The notes under the pieces are model-generated. The model did not search any database and was not told the DNA's origin. It saw only the letters and a program-made list of their open reading frames with translations. This document shows, in pieces, positions 1 to 8,326 of a DNA stretch of 64,000 nt; position 1 is the first letter of the stretch; every line of letters begins with the position of its first letter. The DNA is taken from contig NZ_JAQMWQ010000020.1 in NCBI RefSeq assembly GCF_030403775.1, forward strand, positions 40,558-104,557. Direction: 5' to 3'. This stretch comes from Paenibacillus sp. BSR1-1. Lineage in GTDB: Bacteria > Bacillota > Bacilli > Bacillales > Cytobacillaceae. Position numbers and translations under genes: made by a program.

Positions 1-6
1 GTGGTA

Positions 7-139
7 TTCTACAATTTTAAGGGAGTTTTCTACAAATACAGGAGGGTATTCTACAAATTTGAGGTGGTATTCTACAATTTTTGGGGAGTTTTCTACAAAT
101 TTAGAAGGGTATTCTACAAATAAAATCCCTCATTCTACA
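7..139. repeat. 21-bp phased array of TTCTACA (7 copies)
   Basis: The heptamer TTCTACA starts at 7, 28, 49, 70, 91, 112 and 133, so the step is exactly 21 bp each time while the intervening bases drift. In the forward frame starting at base 1 it reads as open heptads of the form V-F-Y-[KN]-[FY]-x-x until a TAA at 121-123, so a decayed or upstream-started peptide repeat is possible, but no start codon lies in the window. It is one of four arrays here with this same step. Confidence 0.85.
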
Positions 140-212
140 GATGCTCAATATAGCGTAAAAGCTTGAAAGCTTGATATAAAGCAAAGTAAAAAGGGATTTT
201 TTGGGCAAAAAT

Positions 213-246
213 AAAAAGCATTCCTCATTACAAAGAAATGCTTTTT
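213..246 (-). terminator. Intrinsic terminator of the first DUF3231 gene
   Basis: Inverted arms AAAAAGCATT (213-222) and AATGCTTTTT (237-246) flank a 14-nt loop just past the stop codon of the minus-strand gene at 254. The A/T-rich arms give a U-run in either direction, so it may act both ways. Confidence 0.75.
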
Positions 247-253
247 ACTTTAA

Positions 254-1261
254 TTAGCCTTGTGCCAGCGATTCTCGGTCTATGACTTCGGGCTGTTTTT
301 CTAACCATCCATGTTTCACCATAATATTGAAACAAAGGGCACCAGCCTCTATCGCATGTGTAAATACTTTCGTGTAATTTAATATGATATCCGATCTCAA
401 GCTGGAACCAATTCCTGCACCATAATAGGAAAGGGCAGCATTTACTAAAAAGGCGGCGTGAAACATAAGCAATTTGTCTGAAAACGGACTGACCGTAGAT
501 TCCATGATCTCAGCATCCCAATTCTCAGGTGTTGGCAAATGATCTTGTTTTAATATATTGCTAAAACTTTCAGCATCTTTGCCTGCTAATTTAACGTTCT
601 TCACCATAAAATCACGAACATCTTCCGTCTTCGCCACCTGACTAAAGGCCAAACTTAACGACCTAATAAATCCAGTTTTCTTGGAATTAAAAAAAAGGTT
701 GCTGACTTCTGAACTATTGAGCGGTCTTTTGTTTCCAATTAAATTTGAAATGATCCCTGTTGAGCTCACAAACTCCTTCCCAAAGGGTGAAGGAATAGAA
801 GGAACCCTAGAAAACTTTGGCTGTGTTTTAGCATAATCGACTATTTTTTGAAAAAAGTCCTTAGCCGTTGCCGCACATTCAAAAAAGTAATTTTGGACAT
901 CAGGCCTCTCGGAGTTTGTTATCGCAAGGCTATAAGCAGTTATCCCATGTATCGTCATTATGTAAGAGTAAAAGAGTAAAAATTGATCAGAAAATAACCG
1001 TGGAGCATCAAGATTTACATCATCCTCAGTAAATCCCATTGGGACTTGGAAATTGTCACTTTTCAAGAATTTAGTAATTTCAGTGATATGGTTTTCCGCT
1101 AACTGCAATCCGTATTCTAAAATAGGTTTAATATCTTTGTTTTCAACAATTTTAAGAAAATATTTGTAAACACATATCGCCATACTATCGCCCGAATACT
1201 GAAGCCAAAGAGCAGATACTTCTGCAGCAGTTAAGGGGTTTTTCTTTGACTTACTAAACAT
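254..1261 (-). CDS. DUF3231 family protein (paralogue 1)
   Basis: About 335 residues made of two tandem, related halves typical of DUF3231. The first half has 'LTAAEVSALW', 'LAENHITEI' and 'EDDVNLDAPRLFSDQF'; the second has 'KRPLNSSEVSNLFF' and 'STVSPFSDKLLMFHAAF'. The family is mostly helical, common in Bacillaceae and without a defined function. Two more copies lie at 31335-32333 and 46914-47918. The start is placed at the ATG at 1261, 14 nt after a GGAGG; an in-frame ATG 30 bases upstream (1291) precedes that site and is less likely. A promoter-like block shared with the other two copies lies upstream at 1300-1334, suggesting common and possibly sporulation-linked control (inference). Confidence 0.85.
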   Translation of the reverse strand: MFSKSKKNPLTAAEVSALWLQYSGDSMAICVYKYFLKIVENKDIKPILEYGLQLAENHITEITKFLKSDNFQVPMGFTEDDVNLDAPRLFSDQFLLFYSYIMTIHGITAYSLAITNSERPDVQNYFFECAATAKDFFQKIVDYAKTQPKFSRVPSIPSPFGKEFVSSTGIISNLIGNKRPLNSSEVSNLFFNSKKTGFIRSLSLAFSQVAKTEDVRDFMVKNVKLAGKDAESFSNILKQDHLPTPENWDAEIMESTVSPFSDKLLMFHAAFLVNAALSYYGAGIGSSLRSDIILNYTKVFTHAIEAGALCFNIMVKHGWLEKQPEVIDRESLAQG

Positions 1262-1299
1262 TCCCAAAAGAAATACCTCCAATTTTCCCATTGTTATCC

Positions 1300-1334
1300 T
1301 GAGATTATTTTATGACATTGTTTAGGATGTATAC
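1300..1334 (-). promoter_or_regulatory. Shared promoter-like block of DUF3231 genes (copy 1)
   Basis: Read on the minus strand, GTATA (1334-1330) is followed 15 nt later by CATAAAATAATCTCA. The copy before the third DUF3231 gene has the same two elements with the same 15-nt gap; the copy before the second has a matching layout with changed bases. A GTATA-type -35 with an A/T-rich -10 resembles forespore (sigma F/G class) promoters, but the match is incomplete. Confidence 0.55.
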
Positions 1335-1373
1335 GAAATAAACGAAGGGATTTTTAGTTCAGAATGCTAAAAT

Positions 1374-1967
1374 CTAATCATTTAAACCTTTTCCATCGAG
1401 AATTTGCTGAACATATTTTTCAACCCTTGAAACTCGTGTTTTGGATTGTTTAGGCTGTGAAAAGTGAAGAAGGTAGGCCCTTTGGCGTCCCGGCGTCAAC
1501 TTTTCGAAGGCCGTTTTCAAGGCAGGGATGTCATCGAATTTATTTTGAAGTTCTTCAGGAATTATGTATTCAGTCGTCTTCTTGAAATCCACTTCCAAAC
1601 CGGATTTTTCCACTTCAACGGCTTCATAAATATAATCTTTCAAGATTGTTTCCATATTCATGATTTCTTGAAGGTTGGTGAACCGAATCTGGCGCGCCGC
1701 CTGAACATTCTCCGTTTGTTGGATTAGAATCCCATGGGTATCCTTTAACAAAGCACCTTTGTGAAACAGAAGCGCACAATATTCTTTAAATCCATGTATT
1801 AGAACGATGTTTTTATCTTTAAACGTGTAACAAGGATGCATCCACTTAAATTCTTCGGTCAGCTCACAGTCAAGAACGATAGCCCGCAGCTTTTCATACT
1901 CTTCTTTCCACTTCTTTGCTTTACTTAAAAATTCATCAACCTTCGGATTCAATTTACTATTGGTCAT
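1374..1967 (-). CDS. YdeI/OmpD-associated family protein with DUF1801-like domain
   Basis: About 197 residues. The N-terminal half has the DUF1801 pattern ('EEFKWMHPCYTFKDKNIVLI', then 'GFKEYCALLFHKGALL'), and the C-terminal part has the YdeI/OmdA signature ('IPEELQNKFDD', 'ALKTAFEKLTPGRQRAYLLH'). Members resemble Bacillus YdeI; the biochemical role is unknown. The start is set at the ATG at 1967 because GAGGGG lies 8 nt upstream; a GTG three codons earlier overlaps that site. It follows the frataxin-like gene by about 18 nt on the same strand, so the two are probably cotranscribed. Confidence 0.85.
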   Translation of the reverse strand: MTNSKLNPKVDEFLSKAKKWKEEYEKLRAIVLDCELTEEFKWMHPCYTFKDKNIVLIHGFKEYCALLFHKGALLKDTHGILIQQTENVQAARQIRFTNLQEIMNMETILKDYIYEAVEVEKSGLEVDFKKTTEYIIPEELQNKFDDIPALKTAFEKLTPGRQRAYLLHFSQPKQSKTRVSRVEKYVQQILDGKGLND

Positions 1968-1985
1968 CCAGGACACCCCTCAACA

Positions 1986-2357
1986 TTACTTCCGCCAAAA
2001 AGTGGAACAGTCTGCCTTATCCAAAATATTAAACTCAATCATTCTCTCAAGTAAGGAGAAATCAACCGGACTGCTCCATGGGAGACGTACCAGCCCCTTG
2101 GTGTGACCATAGCCAGCCTGGACAATTTCTTCAGAAAAACGTGTGATTCCTGCCTCTTCCGGGGCAACAGCCAAATGCTGTTTGGCAACGCTAAAGCCAA
2201 TAATATAGGTCCCGTGATCGGTAAACATAGGCTGATTCCACTTAATTTCTGGCACTAAATGCGGGTATTTTTTTGATACCCATCCTAAAATTTCTTCCGT
2301 TCGCTCCCGATGCTGCGGGTTATCAATACGCGCTAAAAATTCTGCAAAAACTTCCAT
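1986..2357 (-). CDS. fra: Frataxin-like iron chaperone (YdhG/Fra family, DUF1801)
   Basis: This 123-residue cytosolic protein matches the small DUF1801 family whose Bacillus subtilis member YdhG (Fra) delivers iron to Fe-S cluster and haem assembly. Visible hallmarks are 'VPEIKWNQPMFTDHGTYIIG' followed by 'AVAPEEAGITRF' and a terminal 'STFWRK'. An AGGAGG site sits about 7 nt before the ATG. It heads a two-gene unit with the YdeI-like gene. Assignment to Fra rather than another DUF1801 protein is by overall likeness. Confidence 0.75.
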   Translation of the reverse strand: MEVFAEFLARIDNPQHRERTEEILGWVSKKYPHLVPEIKWNQPMFTDHGTYIIGFSVAKQHLAVAPEEAGITRFSEEIVQAGYGHTKGLVRLPWSSPVDFSLLERMIEFNILDKADCSTFWRK

Positions 2358-2385
2358 CTTGTTCCCTCCTAAAATGTTGTTGGAA

Positions 2386-2425
2386 TAAAAAAGAGGATAC
2401 AGTAAACACTATATCCTCTTATCTT
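2386..2425 (-). terminator. Terminator of the M50 protease gene
   Basis: Arms AAGAGGATA (2391-2399) and TATCCTCTT (2412-2420), followed on the minus strand by a run of six T residues. It lies about 25 nt past the stop codon at 2449. Confidence 0.8.
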
Positions 2426-2448
2426 TAATCTAAACTATTTTAGTTATA

Positions 2449-3543
2449 TTATCTATTCAACTCTCGTTGTATTTCCGGATGATTCATAAGGATGTCATTT
2501 CCATAATAATAACTAACAGCCAGTGCAACCACTAAACCGATATAGATGAAAAATAACTGCGCTTTCGTTTTTATATCCGTTTTGTAATAGGTTTCCGTTG
2601 TCCGTACTTCTTTTTTATACGCTGCTACCTTTCCTTCCAATTGCTTGAGAATCTCTTCAATCACTTGCTGATTGTTGCTGCTATCTTCATCACTTATAGA
2701 AAAAGTACCGGACAAGTGCTGAAGATAGAGCTCTTTTTTCATTTTTCCAATTTCCGAACTCAGTTTAGTTAATGTTTCAATAATATCGCGGTTCGTGATT
2801 TTCCATTTTGCCTTGCCGGCCATTTCTTGGACTGCATCCAAATCATGGGATTCCATCTTTATTTTTTCTAGTAAGTGTTCGAGTTCTTGGACTTCCATTT
2901 GGTCGTCCTTTAAACGTTTTTGTTTTTTATATAATTTGTACCATTCCATTGAGCCTAGGACGGCGATAAAGAATCCGAGGAAACTAATATTCATGACGGA
3001 ATAGACCAATAATAAGATAATCCCTAATCCCCACAGCTTAGTACTAATCCCTGCGGCAATTCTTCCGCCATCTAATGGCGTGATGGGGATTAAATTAAAT
3101 AAATTGATCATCGCGCCCAAAATAATGAGCAGGCCCCAGAAGGGTTCATGTGTGTATAAATACAAAGGAATGGCGGGCAAAAATGATAACAATCCAAATA
3201 AAGGGCCCATGTAGGCGACATATCCCTCATCTTTTGCATCTTTTGGCATTTCTTTCATTCCAATAACGGCCCCCATAAAAGGAATAAATACAGCCGGGCT
3301 GACAGGCAGTTTAATCCTTTTAGCCGCATAAGCGTGTCCCATTTCATGAACAAACAACAAATAGACTAAAGCTACTGCGAACTTCCAGCCAAAAATTATG
3401 GCATAGGCTCCGAGCGTAATAAACATGCTCAAAAGCGTTTGCAGTTTAAGAAATTTAAAAACTACTAATATATATTTTAATTTGCCTAATAAGATCGCTC
3501 CGATTGTACCTAATACTCCCAAAGTGGTTTTCTTGTTTTTCAC
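2449..3543 (-). CDS. Site-2 protease family (M50) membrane metallopeptidase
   Basis: An integral membrane zinc protease of about 364 residues. The zinc-binding HEMGH lies at residues 66-70 and the partner motif PLDGGR near 157-162, both inside membrane segments, as in S2P/SpoIVFB proteins. A long, mostly soluble C-terminal region with predicted coiled coil (about 220-325) precedes a last membrane segment near the end, so it is longer than a minimal S2P core. The start is put at the GTG at 3543, which has AAGGGGAT just upstream; the reading frame stays open 21 codons further. The substrate cannot be told from context. Confidence 0.88.
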   Translation of the reverse strand: MKNKKTTLGVLGTIGAILLGKLKYILVVFKFLKLQTLLSMFITLGAYAIIFGWKFAVALVYLLFVHEMGHAYAAKRIKLPVSPAVFIPFMGAVIGMKEMPKDAKDEGYVAYMGPLFGLLSFLPAIPLYLYTHEPFWGLLIILGAMINLFNLIPITPLDGGRIAAGISTKLWGLGIILLLVYSVMNISFLGFFIAVLGSMEWYKLYKKQKRLKDDQMEVQELEHLLEKIKMESHDLDAVQEMAGKAKWKITNRDIIETLTKLSSEIGKMKKELYLQHLSGTFSISDEDSSNNQQVIEEILKQLEGKVAAYKKEVRTTETYYKTDIKTKAQLFFIYIGLVVALAVSYYYGNDILMNHPEIQRELNR

Positions 3544-3871
3544 ATAAACATCCCCTTTTGTGAAGAAAATGACGCTTATATCTATTATACAAGAAAATAT
3601 TGGCAAGGGGCTTTAGAAAAATTTTTGCATCGATAATCCAAATATGAAGGGATTTTTGGGGGAAATGGAAGGTTTTTAATCTTTGTGGAAGTACTTCTCA
3701 CTTTAAACAAGTGATTAAATAAACTATAATTATCGTATAATAGAAAATAAATAACCTTAATACAATAGATATAGTAGTATTTGAGACAGTAAAGGTGTGT
3801 TAGTAGGTCGCGCCTTAGTTTGGTGTGCCTCTGCATCTTTCTGCAAATTTCAGGAGAAAAGGTTGGTAAAA

Positions 3872-5374
3872 ATGATGAGCATAAAAGAAACGAAAACAGA
3901 CGTCATTTTAATCGGCGCCGGAATCATGAGTGCAACTTTAGGGACACTCTTGAAAGAATTAGCACCGGAAATGGAAATTACTATGTTTGAAAAGCTCGCC
4001 AACGCTGGAGAAGAAAGCTCTAATGAATGGAATAATGCGGGAACGGGGCATGCGGCACTTTGCGAGCTTAACTACACCGTCGAAAAACCAGATGGTTCTG
4101 TAGATATTAGTAAAGCTATTAATATTAATGAACAGTTTCAGGTTTCCATGCAGTTTTGGTCTTATCTTGTTAACAGCGGGCTGATCAAAAATCCAGAGGA
4201 CTTTATCAGACAATTGCCTCACATGAGTTTAGTGCATGGGGAAGAAAATGTTTCTTTTTTAAAGAAACGGTTTGAAGCAATGACAAACAATCCTTTATTT
4301 AAAGGGATGGAATTTTCCGATGACCATGACAAACTAATCGAATGGATTCCGCTTATCATGGAAGGCCGTACATTGAATGAACCAATTGCAGCAACCAAAA
4401 TCGACTCAGGAACAGATGTTAACTTTGGTGCTTTAACACGCATGTTGTTCGACCACTTAACGAAGCAGAATGTCGAAATCAAATACAATCATCAAGTTGA
4501 TGATATTAAACGCACTGAAGATGGTTTATGGGAATTGAAAGTTTGGAATATGGCTACAGGAAACATCGAACGTCATACTGCCAAGTTCGTCTTTATTGGC
4601 GGCGGGGGCGGAAGTCTTCATTTATTGCAAAAAACCGGTATTCCGGAGTCAAAGCATATTGGCGGATTCCCAGTAAGCGGACTATTTATGGTGTGTAACA
4701 AACCAGAAGTTGTCGAGCAGCACAATGCAAAGGTATACGGCAAGGCCAAGGTTGGCGCACCGCCAATGTCTGTACCGCATCTTGACACCAGGTTTATCGA
4801 CAATAAAAAATCGTTGCTATTTGGACCATTTGCCGGCTTCTCGCCAAAGTTCTTAAAAACGGGCTCTATGATGGACCTGGTAACTTCCGTAAAACCGGAT
4901 AATCTCGTCACAATGCTGGCTGCCGGTGCCAAAAACATGGGATTGACTAAATACCTGATCGAGCAAGTGATGTTATCGAAAGAACAGCGCATGGAAGAGC
5001 TGCGAGAGTTTATCCCGAACGCGAAAGCAGAGGATTGGGATTTAGTCGTAGCAGGACAGCGTGTGCAGGTTATCAAAGATACCGAAGCTGGCAAAGGAAC
5101 GCTTCAATTTGGTACAGAAGTAATCACTGCTGCTGATGGCTCAGTCGCTGCATTACTAGGAGCATCTCCAGGTGCTTCCACCGCCGTTCACGTTATGCTT
5201 CAGGTAATCAAAAAATGCTTCCCAGAACAGATTACAGAGTGGGAAGGGAAAATCAAAGAAATGATACCTTCCTATGGCGTGTCACTAATGAAAAACCCAG
5301 GGCTGCTGGAGGAAGTTCATACTTTCACAGAAGAAGCGCTAGGACTGCGTGAAAAAGAATTGGTCTTAAGTTAA
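3872..5374 (+). CDS. mqo: Malate:quinone oxidoreductase
   Basis: A 500-residue FAD enzyme of the inner membrane face that oxidises malate to oxaloacetate and passes electrons to quinone, in the TCA cycle. The N-terminal dinucleotide-binding motif is 'VILIGAGIMSATLGTLLKEL', and family-typical blocks follow ('EESSNEWNNAGTGHAA', 'GGGGGSLHLLQKTGIPES', 'FGPFAGFSPKFLKTGS'). The length is that of Mqo. Two ATGs are adjacent (3872, 3875) behind AGGAGA at 3852; either may serve. It is a single-gene unit closed by the terminator at 5383. Confidence 0.95.
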   Translation: MMSIKETKTDVILIGAGIMSATLGTLLKELAPEMEITMFEKLANAGEESSNEWNNAGTGHAALCELNYTVEKPDGSVDISKAININEQFQVSMQFWSYLVNSGLIKNPEDFIRQLPHMSLVHGEENVSFLKKRFEAMTNNPLFKGMEFSDDHDKLIEWIPLIMEGRTLNEPIAATKIDSGTDVNFGALTRMLFDHLTKQNVEIKYNHQVDDIKRTEDGLWELKVWNMATGNIERHTAKFVFIGGGGGSLHLLQKTGIPESKHIGGFPVSGLFMVCNKPEVVEQHNAKVYGKAKVGAPPMSVPHLDTRFIDNKKSLLFGPFAGFSPKFLKTGSMMDLVTSVKPDNLVTMLAAGAKNMGLTKYLIEQVMLSKEQRMEELREFIPNAKAEDWDLVVAGQRVQVIKDTEAGKGTLQFGTEVITAADGSVAALLGASPGASTAVHVMLQVIKKCFPEQITEWEGKIKEMIPSYGVSLMKNPGLLEEVHTFTEEALGLREKELVLS

Positions 5375-5382
5375 GTCGAGAT

Positions 5383-5424
5383 AAAGAACCTTTAATCTTA
5401 TTTTGGATTAGAGGTTCTTTTTTT
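5383..5424 (+). terminator. Terminator of mqo
   Basis: Arms AAAGAACCTTTAATC (5383-5397) and GATTAGAGGTTCTTT (5406-5420), imperfectly paired, followed by a T-run. Confidence 0.85.
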
Positions 5425-5508
5425 ATTTGTGGTTAGCGAGGGTGTGGTTGCTTTATTTTAAGTAAAGGGTTAGGTAAATTTGTAAAAAACCATATCGCTT
5501 ATCGTGTT

Positions 5509-5600
5509 GAAGGACATTTTTGGGGTTCGGTAAGAGGAGAATGTCCTTCATGGTATGGATGAAAGACAGTTTGCGGGTGAAGATAGGGTAAAATGTCCTT
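5509..5600. repeat. Spaced GAAGGACAT / ATGTCCTTC motifs
   Basis: In the spacer between mqo and the germination gene, GAAGGACAT occurs at 5509 and its complement ATGTCCTTC at 5541 and 5593 (52 bp apart). The spacing differs from the 21-bp arrays elsewhere. Nothing else is recognisable in 5430-5620. Confidence 0.5.
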
Positions 5601-5620
5601 CAAAGTAAAAGCGAGCCAAT

Positions 5621-5836
5621 TTAGGAATCCTCGCCACTGGTTACATTTGAAACTTTTATTTTTCCAGAATTGATATTAGTGAACGAGTTTACGCAGCCAT
5701 CGCCAAAATTAAAATTGCCGCCGATGATTGTGCTATTGGCGGTATGGCTGTTTTGATAAGTTGCACCGAAATTAATGTTGGCATTATTAATCAGCGTTCG
5801 AACCTTAAATTGGCCAATATTGATTGAGCCTGCCAT
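5621..5836 (-). CDS. GerPA/GerPF-like spore germination protein
   Basis: A 71-residue protein with the GerPA/GerPF family pattern: N-terminal 'SINIGQFKVRTLINNANINF', a Ser/Asn-rich middle and a 'GGNFNFGDG' stretch. GerP proteins act in the spore coat and help small germinants reach their receptors. The start is at the ATG at 5836 because AAGGATGGTG lies about 6 nt upstream; an earlier ATG at 5848 overlaps that site. It stands alone rather than in a gerPABCDEF operon, and it is next to a GerAB-type gene, which supports a spore role. Confidence 0.7.
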   Translation of the reverse strand: MAGSINIGQFKVRTLINNANINFGATYQNSHTANSTIIGGNFNFGDGCVNSFTNINSGKIKVSNVTSGEDS

Positions 5837-5897
5837 TTCTATCACCATCCTTATTCCATATTATTTTAAAATAAGGCTTGTGATTGTCCACATGCCC

Positions 5898-5925
5898 AGC
5901 AAAAGGTTAGTATGTTACTAACCTT
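5898..5925 (-). terminator. Hairpin at the 3' end of the GerAB-type gene
   Basis: A near-perfect inverted repeat (AAAAGGTTAGTA / TTACTAACCTTTT) overlaps the stop codon of the minus-strand gene. The T-run after it is short, so termination is only probable. Confidence 0.5.
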
Positions 5926-7006
5926 TTTTCAACTTCTTCACAATCAGTAACAGAAAGAATAATAAAGGTATGTACCCGTAATTTATGAAAAAGGAAATTT
6001 TCCCCGTAATATCGAGGAGGATATGAATTTGCTGCCGTGTCTTAAAAAAATTAATGGCGATTAATACGGCGATTGTAATCAGAAGAACCCCATACTTTTG
6101 CTTTAGATTCGTCACCCTTTTTAAAGTCCGGCTGGCACACCATAGGCTAAGGCAAACACTTGGGAGAATCACTAGATTCCAATTGGCAATGCCAATGAGA
6201 TCAAATCTCTCCACAAAAGGCAGTTCGACTATTTTCCACATCGTCAAAGTGGGCCAGATGAACCTTTTCAGCTGTCCTTCTGAAAAATAAGCAAACGTGA
6301 TTACAGAAAGATAAAGATATATTAAAGTGGTCAAAGCCACACCATAATGCACCCATTTCTTTGATTTTTGCGGTTCTTTGATATATGGATAAACAAACAA
6401 TAGAATCTCATAGCCAAGGTATGTAATGGACATTTGATATGATGCCTTGACCAATTCTATTATCGAGTGATCAAAGATGGGAAGTAAGTTTTTAAAATCG
6501 CCATAAGGCAGGGTAAACAAAAAAGTGAAGATTAAATAGAAAGGGAGAATCGTTCCGAAGAATGCCACCCCTGTCACAGTCCTGAACCCTCCAAATACAA
6601 TGTAAATGGCTAAAGCACAAAAAGCCAGGGCATACCAAAACGTATCCATATCCTGAAATACCCATACTTGAATAACCTCAATAAATGATCTAAGTGTGGT
6701 GATCATGATCAGGATAAAATAAAGAACGAATGGGAGCGACAGCAGTTTGCCAATTTTCCTTCCAAATACGAGAGTATTGGCTGTAATGATATCTCCATTA
6801 GCCATTTCAACAATCTTGTACATGATCCAAACTATGACATGGACACTTAAACCGCCTATAAGAACGGCAATCCATCCATCATATCCTGCAAATCGAGCAA
6901 TTATGCGCTGAAAACCAAGAACTCCTACGCCAAACTGCATTTGGTGAATGATAAAAAAAGCTAAAAAGGGCGATACTTTTACTTTTTCAGGTACAGGATG
7001 TTCCAT
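5918..7006 (-). CDS. Spore germinant receptor B subunit (GerAB/endospore germination permease)
   Basis: About 362 residues with ten or so hydrophobic spans, matching the GerAB/GerBB/GerKB branch of the amino acid-polyamine-organocation transporters. The N-terminal 'SPFLAFFIIHQMQFGVGVLG' and 'ARFAGYDGWIAVLIGG' are typical. In known receptors the B subunit binds the germinant in the spore inner membrane and works with A and C partners. None is within reach here, so it is an orphan B subunit or the partners are elsewhere. The start at the ATG at 7006 follows GGAGG by 7 nt; an upstream ATG at 7051 lacks such a site. Confidence 0.88.
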   Translation of the reverse strand: MEHPVPEKVKVSPFLAFFIIHQMQFGVGVLGFQRIIARFAGYDGWIAVLIGGLSVHVIVWIMYKIVEMANGDIITANTLVFGRKIGKLLSLPFVLYFILIMITTLRSFIEVIQVWVFQDMDTFWYALAFCALAIYIVFGGFRTVTGVAFFGTILPFYLIFTFLFTLPYGDFKNLLPIFDHSIIELVKASYQMSITYLGYEILLFVYPYIKEPQKSKKWVHYGVALTTLIYLYLSVITFAYFSEGQLKRFIWPTLTMWKIVELPFVERFDLIGIANWNLVILPSVCLSLWCASRTLKRVTNLKQKYGVLLITIAVLIAINFFKTRQQIHILLDITGKISFFINYGYIPLLFFLLLIVKKLKKG

Positions 7007-7308
7007 AGCACTTCCTCCGGTTCCTATTCGTTTATGTTTTTTGTCCTTCATGTACGACGAATAGGGGGTGTGTCCCTATAGCTTCTTCATTTATATTTTC
7101 CTTGTATGGAAGAATTATCAATCATGTTGTCTAACAAACGGCTTTTTTCTTGTTGCGGAGCAGTACAAGAAGGAATTTTATTATTTATTTGGAATAGGAA
7201 TAAAATTAAAATCGCAACACATCTCCTTTATTTCGGAGAAAAGTAAGCCTTTAAAATTGTGGCTTTTCTACAACAATGAGGAGACGACTACGAAGGGGGA
7301 AATGTTCA

Positions 7309-8304
7309 ATGAAAAAACGAACACTTGGTCAGAACGGTCCTCTGGTTTCTGAGGTTGGTTTAGGCTGTATGGGGATGTCATGGCTATATGGTAATGCTGA
7401 TCGAAGCGAAAGCATTGCAACAATTCATACGGCACTTGAGCGAGGCATTACACTTTTTGATACAGGGGATTTCTATGGCGATGGACACAATGAATTACTT
7501 CTACGTAAAGCATTCCAAGGAATCCAACGGGAAAATGCGTTCATTTCAGTAAAATTCGATGGTAAACTACACTCTCAGGGCAAGAGTCATCAAGAGAGTA
7601 ATAATCACCCTCATACAATAAAGAATTTCCTTGAGGATTCCCTGCTGCGCCTAGGTGTTGAATACATCGATCTTTATCAACCTGGCACAGCTTGCATCGA
7701 TCCAAACGTACCAATAGAAGAAACGGTTGGTGCAATGGCCGATATGGTAAAGAAGGGATATGTTCGGTACATTGGTCTTTCAGAAGTAGGAGTGGATACA
7801 ATTCGCCGCGCACACGCTGTACATACGATAAGTTGGCTGCAAATGGAGTACTCACTATTTAATCGGAGCATCGAATCCAATATTTTGCCCGCTTTACGGG
7901 AATTAGGCATTTCACTTTCGGCCTACGGTGTACTCTCAAGAGGGTTGTTGAGCGGTACATGGTCAAAAGATCGGGCGCTAGATTTGGATGATAAACGCAG
8001 TAATGGTCCGCGGTTTGCTAGCGAAAATCTCCAAAAGAATTTAGCCCTTGTCGAAGCACTGCGTACCATTGCTAAAGAAAGGCAAGTAACGGTTGCGCAA
8101 CTTGCCATCGCATGGGTTCTATCTCGGGGTGAAGATGTTATCCCGTTGGTTGGGGCAAGAAAGAGAACACAACTTCAGGATTCAGTCGGTGCACTTGAAC
8201 TAAATTTAAGTCCAGACGATCTTTTACGGATTGAAGAAGCCGTACCCTCAGAACTTGTCGCTGGTGAATACTTCCCGGTACCACGGGAAAAATGGTTCTT
8301 TTAA
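7309..8304 (+). CDS. Aldo/keto reductase
   Basis: A 331-residue NADPH-dependent oxidoreductase with the (beta/alpha)8 AKR fold. Key residues are seen: 'DTGDFYGDGHNE' (catalytic Asp and Tyr), 'FISVKFDG' (Lys), the substrate/cofactor segment 'RYIGLSEVG' and the C-terminal cofactor loop 'VIPLVGARKRTQL'. The usual catalytic His after the Lys region is not evident at the expected place, where 'IDLYQPGTA' occurs; this Gln-for-His swap is known in a class of AKRs. The start is the ATG at 7309 with AAGGGGG 10 nt upstream. It precedes a NUDIX gene by 22 nt. Substrate unknown. Confidence 0.92.
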   Translation: MKKRTLGQNGPLVSEVGLGCMGMSWLYGNADRSESIATIHTALERGITLFDTGDFYGDGHNELLLRKAFQGIQRENAFISVKFDGKLHSQGKSHQESNNHPHTIKNFLEDSLLRLGVEYIDLYQPGTACIDPNVPIEETVGAMADMVKKGYVRYIGLSEVGVDTIRRAHAVHTISWLQMEYSLFNRSIESNILPALRELGISLSAYGVLSRGLLSGTWSKDRALDLDDKRSNGPRFASENLQKNLALVEALRTIAKERQVTVAQLAIAWVLSRGEDVIPLVGARKRTQLQDSVGALELNLSPDDLLRIEEAVPSELVAGEYFPVPREKWFF

Positions 8305-8326
8305 ATAGTAATGCTAAGGAGAAAGT

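Noticed and set aside
7..139. CRISPR array or iteron-type replication origin
   Set aside because: Motif of 7 bp with 14-bp drifting gaps is too short for CRISPR; no rep gene or DnaA box cluster is near.
3585..3836. Minus-strand ORF before mqo
   Set aside because: No ribosome site, no recognisable protein features, and it overlaps the mqo promoter region.
7068..7308. ORF before the aldo/keto reductase
   Set aside because: No ribosome site and protein-like features absent; the aldo/keto reductase starts at 7309 in another frame.
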